This document shows positions 23,485-30,826 of a stretch of DNA of 33,476 nucleotides, in pieces. The first letter of the stretch is position 1. Every line of letters begins with the position of its first letter. The translations under genes and the position numbers were made by a program. Under the pieces are notes generated by a model. The model searched no databases. It saw nothing but the letters and a program-made list of their open reading frames with translations, and was not told the DNA's origin. The stretch is from UBA3210 sp963653535 (GTDB lineage: Bacteria > Bacillota_I > Bacilli_A > RFN20 > CAG-449): assembly GCA_963653535.1 (NCBI GenBank), contig CAVJWU010000012.1, positions 1 through 33,476 of the forward strand. The letters are read 5' to 3'.

Positions 23485-24399
23485 ATGATACTTGAAGAAA
23501 ATGAATTAAAAATAGCTCAACTAAAAGAGCAAATTGTTAACCTCGATCCACAAGATAAAGAATATGAAGAATTAAAACAAGAATTAAAGAAGTTATTAAC
23601 GGAAACTTATGCATCTTTAAGCGCTTATGATCGAGTAAATATCGCTCGTAGTGAAAAAAGAGTCAAAGCAAAGGCTTTAATTAATGCTTTAATTGATGAT
23701 TTCTATGAATTACATGGTGATCAATATTATGGCGATGATGCCGCGATTATTGCTGGTATTGGTTATCTTGGTAAATATCCAGTTACAGTTTTAGCTGAAG
23801 CAAAAGGAACTAATACAAAAGAAAATATTAAAAGAAATTTTGGTATGACTTCTCCTGAAGGCTTTAGAAAAACTCTAAGACTTGCTCATCAAGCAGAAAA
23901 ATTTAATCGTCCTATTATCACTATTGTTGATACTTCAGGGGCTTATCCTGGTAAAGGGGCAGAAGAAAGAGGTCAAGCTCGAGCGATCGCGAATAACCTC
24001 ATGGAATTTGCTTCTTTAAAGGTACCAGTCATCGCAGTTGTTTTATCTGAAGGAGGATCAGGAGGAGCTTTAGCTCTCACTGTTTCAGATTATATTTACA
24101 TGTTTGAAAACGCGATTTATTCAGTTCTTTCACCTGAAGGATTCGCTTCTATTCTATTTAAAAATAGCGTTAAAGTAGAAGATGTATGTGAAATCATGAA
24201 GATGACTAGTAAAGATTTATTAGAACTTAAAATAATCGATGAAATTATTAATGAACCTCTTGGTGGTGTTACTTATATTTCAAAAGAATATGGTAATCAA
24301 ATTAAAGAAAAACTCATCTCAAAACTTGATGAATTAAGTGCGTTAAGTAAAGATGAATTATTAAATAATAGATTTAATAAATACCGTAATATCGGTTAG
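23485..24399 (+). CDS. accA: Acetyl-CoA carboxylase, carboxyltransferase alpha subunit
   Basis: 304 aa, partner of AccD. An N-terminal helical segment is followed by FYELHGDQYYGDDAAIIAG, DTSGAYPGKGAEERGQ and SEGGSGGALAL, all diagnostic of AccA. With accB, accC and accD it completes the malonyl-CoA supply in one operon. The ATG is one base after the accD stop, suggesting coupled, equal synthesis of the two subunits. Confidence 0.96.
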   Translation: MILEENELKIAQLKEQIVNLDPQDKEYEELKQELKKLLTETYASLSAYDRVNIARSEKRVKAKALINALIDDFYELHGDQYYGDDAAIIAGIGYLGKYPVTVLAEAKGTNTKENIKRNFGMTSPEGFRKTLRLAHQAEKFNRPIITIVDTSGAYPGKGAEERGQARAIANNLMEFASLKVPVIAVVLSEGGSGGALALTVSDYIYMFENAIYSVLSPEGFASILFKNSVKVEDVCEIMKMTSKDLLELKIIDEIINEPLGGVTYISKEYGNQIKEKLISKLDELSALSKDELLNNRFNKYRNIG

Positions 24400-24411
24400 A
24401 AAGGTTAACTT

Positions 24412-25317
24412 ATGAAAATTGCATTTTGTTTTGCAGGTCAAGGTGCCCAATATATCGGAATGGGTAAAGACTTTTATGAAAATTTAGAGTTAGTTAAAAA
24501 GATTTATGATGCTTTTCCTGAAATTAAAGATTTATGTTTCAATGAAAATGAATTATTAAATCAAACTGCTTATGCACAAAAAGCGATGTTACTTACTTCT
24601 TATGCCATCGCAAATGCATTAAAAGAAAAAGGTATTGTTCCTGAATTTGCCTGCGGACTTTCTTTAGGTGAATATAGTGCTTTAGCTTTCGCGAATGCTT
24701 GGAAAATTGAAGACGCAATCGAAATTATTTCTAATAGAGGTAGAATTATGCAAAACGCTTTACCTTTAGGAACAACAAAGATGGCAGCTATTATCGGTTT
24801 AGATAGAAATACTATCTTAGAAACTTTAAAGAAAGTTGATACTGGAGTTGTTGAAATCGCTAATTACAATTGTCCTGGACAAATAGTTATTACAGGAACT
24901 AATGAAGCAGTAGATAAAGCATGCGCTCTTCTTTTAGAAGCAAAGGCTAGAAGAGCGATTCCATTAAATGTTTCAGGCGCATTCCATTCATCATTATTAA
25001 ATAATGCTTCAGTTGAATTAAAAGAAGTTTTAGACCGTTTCGTTCCTGCTAAACCTACTTATAGAATTGTTTATAACGTATCAGGAAAAGAAGAAACACG
25101 TCCATTAAATGATATTTTAAAAGATCAAATTTGTCACAGCGTTTATTTTGAAGATTCAGTTAAATATCTTCTTGAACAAGGTGTCGATACTTTTGTTGAA
25201 ATTGGCCCAGGTAAAGCTTTAACAGGCTTTATTAGAAAGATTAGTCCTACTGCGACTATTTATAATGTCTCTGACTATAATGGCTATTTAGATATAGTTT
25301 CAAAATTAGGCAAATAA
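24412..25317 (+). CDS. fabD: Malonyl-CoA:ACP transacylase
   Basis: 301 aa. Loads malonyl groups onto ACP. FAGQGAQYIGMG at the N-terminus, nucleophile Ser84 in GLSLGEYSAL, His192 in SGAFHSSL, GQIVITG and the C-terminal VEIGPGKALTGF are all present. AGAAAGG site, 12 nt after accA. The next gene starts after one base. Confidence 0.95.
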   Translation: MKIAFCFAGQGAQYIGMGKDFYENLELVKKIYDAFPEIKDLCFNENELLNQTAYAQKAMLLTSYAIANALKEKGIVPEFACGLSLGEYSALAFANAWKIEDAIEIISNRGRIMQNALPLGTTKMAAIIGLDRNTILETLKKVDTGVVEIANYNCPGQIVITGTNEAVDKACALLLEAKARRAIPLNVSGAFHSSLLNNASVELKEVLDRFVPAKPTYRIVYNVSGKEETRPLNDILKDQICHSVYFEDSVKYLLEQGVDTFVEIGPGKALTGFIRKISPTATIYNVSDYNGYLDIVSKLGK

Positions 25318-25318
25318 A

Positions 25319-26035
25319 ATGGATATCGTATTTAAGAAAAAAGTCGCTTCTTTTGATCTTTATTATATCGATGAAGTTAATTCTACAAATACGTATTTAA
25401 AAGAACACTCCTTTGAGTTATCCTCAAGGAGTGTTCTTTATACTGATAATCAAACTTCTGGTAAAGGAAGAATGACTCATACTTGGGATTCATCTAATTG
25501 CTTACCTTTTTCATTTATTTTTAAAGAAGATGCTCGTTATGAAATTATATCTTCCTTAGTTATAATGAATGTCTTAAGAAAACATGGGCTTAACGCGCTT
25601 ATTAAATGGCCTAATGATATTTATGTAGATGATCAAAAAATATGTGGAATTCTTGCTGAATCATCTTATTTAGGTAGTTCACTTGAATATATAGTTCTAG
25701 GTATTGGAATTAATTTAAAAGCTAATAAAGAATTTAATGCAACTGGAATTAATGAATATGTCGATATTGATAAATTAACTTTATTAGATGAAGTTTTAAT
25801 TGAATTTGATCGACTCTTAAAGAAAGATATTGATGCCTTAATGATCACATATCGAAACAATAATATCATCATGAATAGAGAAATCATTCATGAAGGTAAT
25901 CTTTATAAAGTAATTGATTTTACTAAAGAAGGTTATTTAGTAGTCATTGATAATAATAATGAAAAACACATTATTAATTCAAATGAAATTAATATTAAGA
26001 AGAGTTTAGTAGGAGGTATTAATGGAAAAAATTAA
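25319..26035 (+). CDS. birA: Biotin-[acetyl-CoA carboxylase] ligase, no DNA-binding domain
   Basis: 238 aa. Activates biotin and attaches it to AccB. The biotinyl-AMP loop is GKGRMTHTWDS (family G-R-G-R-x-G-R-x-W), followed by KWPNDIYVDDQKICGILAES and VLGIGINL; a C-terminal SH3-like domain is present. There is no N-terminal winged helix, so it is a group I ligase and not a repressor. Placement in the operon pairs it with accB. A 16-bp hairpin lies within its early codons (25400-25439). Confidence 0.93.
   Translation: MDIVFKKKVASFDLYYIDEVNSTNTYLKEHSFELSSRSVLYTDNQTSGKGRMTHTWDSSNCLPFSFIFKEDARYEIISSLVIMNVLRKHGLNALIKWPNDIYVDDQKICGILAESSYLGSSLEYIVLGIGINLKANKEFNATGINEYVDIDKLTLLDEVLIEFDRLLKKDIDALMITYRNNNIIMNREIIHEGNLYKVIDFTKEGYLVVIDNNNEKHIINSNEINIKKSLVGGINGKN
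25400..25439 (+). repeat. Strong intragenic hairpin in birA
   Basis: AAGAACACTCCTTTGAG (25401-25417), loop TTATC, CTCAAGGAGTGTTCTT (25423-25438); near-perfect stem with one bulged T, followed by TTTA. It lies within codons about 28-40 and does not disturb the reading frame. Confidence 0.75.
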
Positions 26036-26723
26036 AGTAAGATATTCTGAAGTTGATGCTTCTTTTAAACTAAATCTCATCTCTTTAAGTTCATTAATTG
26101 AAGATGCAACTACTGAATATTTAGAAGAACATCATCTAAATAATGAATATTTAAAACCTCAATATAATGTTATTTTAGTTGTCTTAAGAAATAAATTAGC
26201 GATTGAAAAAATGCCTTCTTTAAATGATATCTTAGATTTTAAGGTCCATTTAGTTAAAGTTAATCTTATGTCATTTATTTTAGAAACTAAGGTTATATTA
26301 AATAATGAAGAAGTAGTTACTTCTTATACTGAGATATGTGGAATTAATTATTTTTCTAGAGAATCTATTTCCTTAGAATTTCTCAATTTAAAAGAAGATA
26401 GTTTTCTACCTAGAATAAGAATTTATTCGCGTATTCCTCAAATTGAAAAACAAAATGAATTAACACATAAAGTTTTTTCTAGCGACATTGATTATTCTCA
26501 TCATTTAAATAATGTTAGTTATGTTCGATATTACTTAAATGCTTTAAAGAGTGAACATTATCTTTCTTTAGACATTTATGAATTTGAAATAAACTTCATT
26601 TCTGAAGTTTTAGAAGATGAAGAGATAACAACAATTTATCAAGAATGTGATAATCAAATTGTCTTTAATATCTTAAAAAATAATGGTCTTATTTCTTCTA
26701 AAGCAGTGATTAGATATCGTTAA
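26022..26723 (+). CDS. Acyl-ACP thioesterase (double hot-dog)
   Basis: 233 aa. Hydrolyses acyl-ACP to free acid and ACP, ending chain growth. The two hot-dog repeats start at VRYSEVDASFKLNL and, in the second, DIDYSHHLNNVSYVRYYL, matching D-x-D-x-x-x-H-x-N-N-x-x-Y of bacterial FatA-like thioesterases. AGGAGG (26011-26016) lies inside birA, which it overlaps by 14 nt. Last gene of the operon. Its TAA is within the 11-bp duplication made by the adjacent ISAs1-like element, so the protein is intact. The presence of a thioesterase means that the synthase can release free product. Confidence 0.88.
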   Translation: MEKIKVRYSEVDASFKLNLISLSSLIEDATTEYLEEHHLNNEYLKPQYNVILVVLRNKLAIEKMPSLNDILDFKVHLVKVNLMSFILETKVILNNEEVVTSYTEICGINYFSRESISLEFLNLKEDSFLPRIRIYSRIPQIEKQNELTHKVFSSDIDYSHHLNNVSYVRYYLNALKSEHYLSLDIYEFEINFISEVLEDEEITTIYQECDNQIVFNILKNNGLISSKAVIRYR

Positions 26724-26726
26724 AAC
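26716..26726 (+). repeat. Left target-site duplication of ISAs1-like element
   Basis: ATCGTTAAAAC, identical to 28886-28896. It contains the last codon and TAA of the thioesterase gene. Confidence 0.8.
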
Positions 26727-26871
26727 CAGTAATTACGCATACAAATAAAATTATGATTAAAAAATAAGATTTTTTTAATTTTTTGAATAAAAAGTATTTA
26801 AAATCTTGATTTTATTGAAATTTTAAAATTGAGTTATCTAAATTGGAAGAAATATCGAAATTCATTGACAA

Positions 26872-28140
26872 CTATTTCGATTTTCTTCCTTTTAAATTTG
26901 CTTCAATCATTTTATTGAAATCTTTTGATTTCAACAATGGACTTATTTTAGCTAGGATTTCCATCGGCTCTTTTTGAAATTTTATTCTTGTTATTGTTGG
27001 TGTTTCTTCTTGTAAAAATGCTGCTGTGATTCTAAAGAATGAATATGCGATATTATTTAAACAAGCCATCACTTTAATTGCGTTTTTATTTGCAAATACA
27101 TAATCATCTTCATTGAACAATTCATCTTTTGTCTTATGCAAATCATTTTCTATTTTCCATCTATTATCAATCGCTTCTACTATCAATTGTGGATCTTTTA
27201 ATGATGAGATAAAATAACGTTCTGTTTGTTTATTTACTGCTTGTTTCTTTCTTTTATTTGATATCATCTTTATATAGGTTTGTTGACCTTTAAAATCCAT
27301 TCCAACATAAGATGATGGAAGACTTAAAATTGAATATTCACAATCGTTAAAAGATATATTGCTCACATTATTTGTTTTACTGAATTTTGTTTGTATCTCT
27401 TCAAGCAATCCTGATTGATTCTCTTTTACTGTAAAGATATAATCTCCTTTTTTCTCTTTTATTATCGAACAGGTTTTCTTTTGACAATGAAGAGCATCAG
27501 CTGTGACAATTGTGTTTTTTAAATTATATTTATTGAGAATTGTTTGTGCTTCTTTAATTTCACTTTCTTTATCATCCAAAGGATTTGAATATATACAAAG
27601 TTCTTTAGAAGTATTATATACATTTAATACATTTTTATTTCGTTGATAACTAGAGGAATTTATACTTCTTCCTGATCCTTTAAATTCTTTTCCATCAAAT
27701 GAAATAAGTTCCTTTTTATCTGGACTGTTGTAATTATCTAAAATAGTAGATAAGAACTTATTAAGATTATCAATAAGTTGGTTTTTAATATTTTGAGCAT
27801 CTAATAACATAAACATTCTTCTTAGTGTATCATGTGATGGAACTTTATCATCGACTATCAATCCCATTTTTGTAAAGTCATCTTTGTACACTTTTAAATA
27901 ATTAGCAGCATAATAAAAAGATCTAAAATTACCTTCCATAATGAGAATTAATGACATCAAAAGCAAATTCGTTAAAGAGTATGTAGTCAAGCTTTCATTT
28001 CTATAATCTTCAATATTATCAAGAAGATGTATGAGATATGTTATATCTTTTTTTAAGCAATCAAAAGAAATATGATTTTCTTGAATCATGACTGTAATGC
28101 TAGAGTTCAATTCTCTTAATAGAGTTATACCTTTATTCAT
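26872..28140 (-). CDS. ISAs1-family DDE transposase
   Basis: 422 aa. The N-terminal associated domain has VPSHDTLRRMFMLLD. The DDE catalytic triad is Asp149 (SFDGKEF), Asp215 (TADALHCQ) and Glu331 (NRWKIENDLH), with NEDDYVFANKNA after it, all diagnostic of the ISAs1 group. No stops or shifts, so probably active. It overlaps the accessory ORF by 8 nt (ATGAATAA), implying translational coupling. It is transcribed against the lipid operon, so readthrough would collide. Confidence 0.92.
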   Translation of the reverse strand: MNKGITLLRELNSSITVMIQENHISFDCLKKDITYLIHLLDNIEDYRNESLTTYSLTNLLLMSLILIMEGNFRSFYYAANYLKVYKDDFTKMGLIVDDKVPSHDTLRRMFMLLDAQNIKNQLIDNLNKFLSTILDNYNSPDKKELISFDGKEFKGSGRSINSSSYQRNKNVLNVYNTSKELCIYSNPLDDKESEIKEAQTILNKYNLKNTIVTADALHCQKKTCSIIKEKKGDYIFTVKENQSGLLEEIQTKFSKTNNVSNISFNDCEYSILSLPSSYVGMDFKGQQTYIKMISNKRKKQAVNKQTERYFISSLKDPQLIVEAIDNRWKIENDLHKTKDELFNEDDYVFANKNAIKVMACLNNIAYSFFRITAAFLQEETPTITRIKFQKEPMEILAKISPLLKSKDFNKMIEANLKGRKSK

Positions 28141-28768
28141 ATTTCACCTTATATTTTTCAAATATACTTTTTACATTGTTTGAATATACTGTATTTATCT
28201 TTTTATCTTTTTCATAAATTATAGCGTTCATATTTCTTAGATTTGCTAATAGATTTTGTCTATCTAAATAATCATAAAAAACACTAGATAATAAATCTTC
28301 AATTTTACTTGATATTTTATTCACTCGTGTTTGATTATGTTTATTTAAATCGTAAAAATCCCATAATCTAGAAGAATCAAAATAAGTTAAATAAGAAAAC
28401 TTCAAAGTATTCAAATTTATGTCTTTATAAATGTATTTGATAATTCCTAATTTTATAAGATTAGAAGCATTCTCACCAGATATATTAAATAAACTTCTTT
28501 GCAAAGTTCTTTTATAATTATTAAAAATATAGTTAGATAAACCATATTCTAAATAAGCAATAATTTCATCTTTTTCTTGGTTAGATTTTATTAAGCCTTT
28601 AACTTTATCAATCTTACCAATATAGATAAATCTAGTTACAGGATAATTCTTATTTTCAACACGATAATGTTCAACTTTATATTGATAATATTCATTACCA
28701 ACTTTTTTAACATCGTATCCTTTAACTTTATATTTTTTAGCGTAATCAGGTAAACTTTCAATCTTCAT
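28133..28768 (-). CDS. IS accessory protein of unknown function
   Basis: 211 aa from the ATG at 28768. The N-terminal part has a basic, beta-rich segment (YQYKVEHYRVENKNYPVTRF, then YIGKIDKVKGLI) resembling the N-termini of some other transposase families; the rest is helical and basic. I do not recognise the family. It lies inside the IS ends and overlaps the transposase start, so it probably aids or controls transposition. An upstream TTG at 28783 would add five residues, but overlaps the -10. With the promoter found, the ATG is about at the transcript start, so the message is probably leaderless. Confidence 0.75.
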   Translation of the reverse strand: MKIESLPDYAKKYKVKGYDVKKVGNEYYQYKVEHYRVENKNYPVTRFIYIGKIDKVKGLIKSNQEKDEIIAYLEYGLSNYIFNNYKRTLQRSLFNISGENASNLIKLGIIKYIYKDINLNTLKFSYLTYFDSSRLWDFYDLNKHNQTRVNKISSKIEDLLSSVFYDYLDRQNLLANLRNMNAIIYEKDKKINTVYSNNVKSIFEKYKVKYE

Positions 28769-28772
28769 ATTA

Positions 28773-28803
28773 GTAGTATACAACTATATACTACAAAACA
28801 CAA
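28773..28803 (-). promoter_or_regulatory. IS promoter with operator-like dyad
   Basis: Minus strand: TTGTGT (28803-28798), 17-nt spacer, TATACT (28780-28775). A perfect inverted repeat GTAGTATA-N6-TATACTAC (28773-28794) covers the -10 and spacer and suits autoregulation by the accessory protein. Confidence 0.6.
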
Positions 28804-28885
28804 GAAAAAAATTAAAAACAGTCAGTTTAAAGTCTTAATAATATGAAGTAACAATTATTTGTTGAAAATAGTATGCGTAATGACT

Positions 28886-28896
28886 ATCGTTAAAAC
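28886..28896 (+). repeat. Right target-site duplication of ISAs1-like element
   Basis: ATCGTTAAAAC, identical to 26716-26726. Confidence 0.8.
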
Positions 28897-28903
28897 TAGT
28901 GAT

Positions 28904-28932
28904 TTGCTATTTTTGTTAAAAGATAGTATAAT
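28904..28932 (+). promoter_or_regulatory. Promoter of the HAD phosphatase gene
   Basis: TTGCTA (28904-28909), 17-nt spacer, TATAAT (28927-28932). It starts 8 bp outside the IS and predates the insertion. Confidence 0.7.
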
Positions 28933-28952
28933 TTTTTTCTAGGAGGACAATT

Positions 28953-29777
28953 ATGGAAAAAATTACTGTCGCAATATGCTATGACTTTGATAAAACTCTT
29001 GCAACTAATGATATGCAATCCTTTTCTTTTATCCCTAATTTAGGTTTGACGCCAGAAGAATTCTGGAGTAAAACTGACAGTTTATCAAAAAATACTGGAG
29101 TTGAATCAATCTTATCTTATTTAAGAGTGATGATTGAAGAATGCAACAAAAAGAAGATTAAATTGACTAGAGAATATTTAAATTCTTTAGGTAAAGATAT
29201 TAAGTTCTATGAAGGTGTTACTACCTGGTTTAAAAGAATAAATCAATATGGAGAAGAACATGGTATTAATGTTGAACACTATATCATCTCTTCTGGCAAT
29301 AAAGAAATTATCGAAGGTAGTTCAATCTATAAAGAATTCAAACAAGTTTATGGATGTGAATTCCTTTATGATCAATATGGTGAAGCATATTGGCCTAAGA
29401 CTATTGTTAATTATACCTTAAAGACTCAATACTTGTTTAGAATCAATAAAGGGGCAATGAATATCTCAGATGATAAGACTGTCAATCAAAGAATTGAAAC
29501 TAAGCACGTTCAATTTAGAAATATGATTTATATTGGTGATGGAATGACTGATATTCCTGCAATGACTTTAGTTAAAGAAAAAGGCGGTACAGCAATCGCT
29601 GTCTATCCTCAAAATAAAAAGGATATATCGATTCAATTATTACAAGATAATAGAGTTAACTATGCATGTAGATCAGACTTTAAGTCTAACTCTCCATTAG
29701 AAAAACTTGTTAAATTAATCTTAGATTCCATTCAATTAAAAGAAATGCTTTTAGCAAAAGAAAATAATCAAATTTAA
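28953..29777 (+). CDS. HAD-superfamily phosphatase
   Basis: 274-aa cytoplasmic hydrolase. Motif I is DFDKTL with nucleophile Asp11 and acid Asp13, motif II SSG (113-115), motif IV GDGMTDIPAM (195-204). The helical cap between motifs I and II (about 20-90) fits the phosphoserine-phosphatase-like branch, and the insert at 140-190 is unusual. Substrate unknown. AGGAGG site. Before the IS arrived it lay about 50 bp after the thioesterase gene with no terminator between. Confidence 0.88.
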   Translation: MEKITVAICYDFDKTLATNDMQSFSFIPNLGLTPEEFWSKTDSLSKNTGVESILSYLRVMIEECNKKKIKLTREYLNSLGKDIKFYEGVTTWFKRINQYGEEHGINVEHYIISSGNKEIIEGSSIYKEFKQVYGCEFLYDQYGEAYWPKTIVNYTLKTQYLFRINKGAMNISDDKTVNQRIETKHVQFRNMIYIGDGMTDIPAMTLVKEKGGTAIAVYPQNKKDISIQLLQDNRVNYACRSDFKSNSPLEKLVKLILDSIQLKEMLLAKENNQI

Positions 29778-29790
29778 TTTATTCATATTG

Positions 29791-29813
29791 ACCTAGGTTA
29801 ATCCTAGGTTTTT
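29791..29813 (+). terminator. Terminator of the HAD gene
   Basis: Stem ACCTAGG (29791-29797) / CCTAGGT (29803-29809), loop TTAAT, then TTTT. Confidence 0.8.
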
Positions 29814-29822
29814 ATTTGCAAT

Positions 29823-29846
29823 AAAAAAGCGAGGATGACCTCGCTT
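29823..29846 (-). terminator. Terminator of upp
   Basis: On the minus strand stem AAGCGAGG / CCTCGCTT with a 4-nt loop, followed by six T. Confidence 0.85.
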
Positions 29847-29856
29847 AATATATTAA

Positions 29857-30483
29857 TTACTTAGTTCCAAAGATTCTATCACCAGCATCGCCTAGACCAG
29901 GTAAAATATAACCTTTTTCATTTAAGTGATCATCGACAGCTGCAATATAGATATCAACATCAGGATGAGCTTTTTGTACAGCAGTAATACCTTCTGGGAC
30001 ACCGACTAAACACATTAATCTAATGTTGTTATAGCCTCTTTTCTTAACTGCTGCGATAGCAGCATTCGCGCTTCCGCCGGTCGCGAGCATTGGATCACAG
30101 ATAAGAACTAATGGATTTTCTACTTCAGGAAGTTTGAAATAGTATTCTTGTGGCTCTAATGTTTCTTCGTTTCTAAACATACCAATATGGCCGATTCTTG
30201 CAGTTGGAACCATGTTTCTAACGCCTTCAACCATACCAAGTCCTGCACGTAAGATAGGTGCAATAATTAAATTTTGTTTAATCTTCTTCTTTGGTAGAAC
30301 TGCGCTAGTTGGAGTGGTAATAGTTTTATCACAATCAATAACTTCTAAATCTCTAAATACTTCATAAGTCATTAAAGATGCAATTTCATCTAATGCTTCT
30401 CTAAATTCCTTTGGACGTGTATTTTCGTCTCTCATGTGGTTTAATTTAACTTCAATTAATGGGTGATTACAAACTTTTAACAT
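29857..30483 (-). CDS. upp: Uracil phosphoribosyltransferase
   Basis: Makes UMP from uracil and PRPP in pyrimidine salvage. The 208 aa are the standard length. PRPP loop CDPMLATGGSANAAI, N-terminal RDENTRPKEFREAL and the C-terminal GDAGDRIFGTK are all conserved. Ribosome site AGGAGG. It lies 18 nt after a small unidentified gene on the same strand and ends at its own terminator. Confidence 0.96.
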   Translation of the reverse strand: MLKVCNHPLIEVKLNHMRDENTRPKEFREALDEIASLMTYEVFRDLEVIDCDKTITTPTSAVLPKKKIKQNLIIAPILRAGLGMVEGVRNMVPTARIGHIGMFRNEETLEPQEYYFKLPEVENPLVLICDPMLATGGSANAAIAAVKKRGYNNIRLMCLVGVPEGITAVQKAHPDVDIYIAAVDDHLNEKGYILPGLGDAGDRIFGTK

Positions 30484-30501
30484 ATTAACCTCCTGATGTT
30501 A

Positions 30502-30711
30502 TTAGTTATATAAATAGAATTCAAAGAGATTAGCTAATTCTTTAAGGTCACTTTCAGAAATAAAATAAGAAAGATGATCATTAAAGACCTTAATCTTTTT
30601 GTCTTCTTTTAAAATTAGAAAGTTCCTTGGATTATTATATGGTTTATATGTAACTATATGACCCTCTTTTAAATAAGAGATAATTAATTCTAAACTTGAT
30701 ATTTTCTCCAT
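30502..30711 (-). CDS. Small hypothetical protein upstream of upp
   Basis: 69 aa, not recognised. Predicted helix (SSLELIISYLKEG), a short beta segment (FLILKEDKKIKVF) and a second helix. The coding call rests on the AAAGGGG ribosome site 4-5 nt before the ATG, the 18-nt spacing to upp and an intact frame. Likely cotranscribed with upp. Confidence 0.65.
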   Translation of the reverse strand: MEKISSLELIISYLKEGHIVTYKPYNNPRNFLILKEDKKIKVFNDHLSYFISESDLKELANLFEFYLYN

Positions 30712-30796
30712 ATGGCCCCTTTCTTGTATTTATTGTAAACTAATTTTTAAAAAGTGGTTAGAATTATTTTTAATAAATGATATTTCTTTTTTTTAG

Positions 30797-30805
30797 TGCT
30801 ATACT
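30797..30805 (+). promoter_or_regulatory. Promoter of the VanZ-gpsA pair (extended -10)
   Basis: TGCTATACT at 30797-30805; no convincing -35. GTGAGGA follows, 7-8 nt before the ATG at 30827. Confidence 0.5.
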
Positions 30806-30826
30806 TTGTGAAAGTGAGGAAATAGA

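Larger units (their letters stand above)
26727..28885 (-). mobile_element. ISAs1-like insertion sequence with two ORFs
   Basis: Terminal inverted repeats AGTAATTACGCATAC (26728-26742) and GTATGCGTAATGACT (28871-28885) match at 14 of 15 positions. The element is flanked by the perfect 11-bp direct repeat ATCGTTAAAAC. It is about 2.16 kb, longer than usual single-ORF ISAs1 members (roughly 1.1-1.4 kb), because of an extra ORF upstream of the transposase. Intact ORFs, ends and target duplication suggest a recent insertion. A hairpin GGAAGAA...TTCTTCC (26845-26889) spans the transposase stop. Confidence 0.85.
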
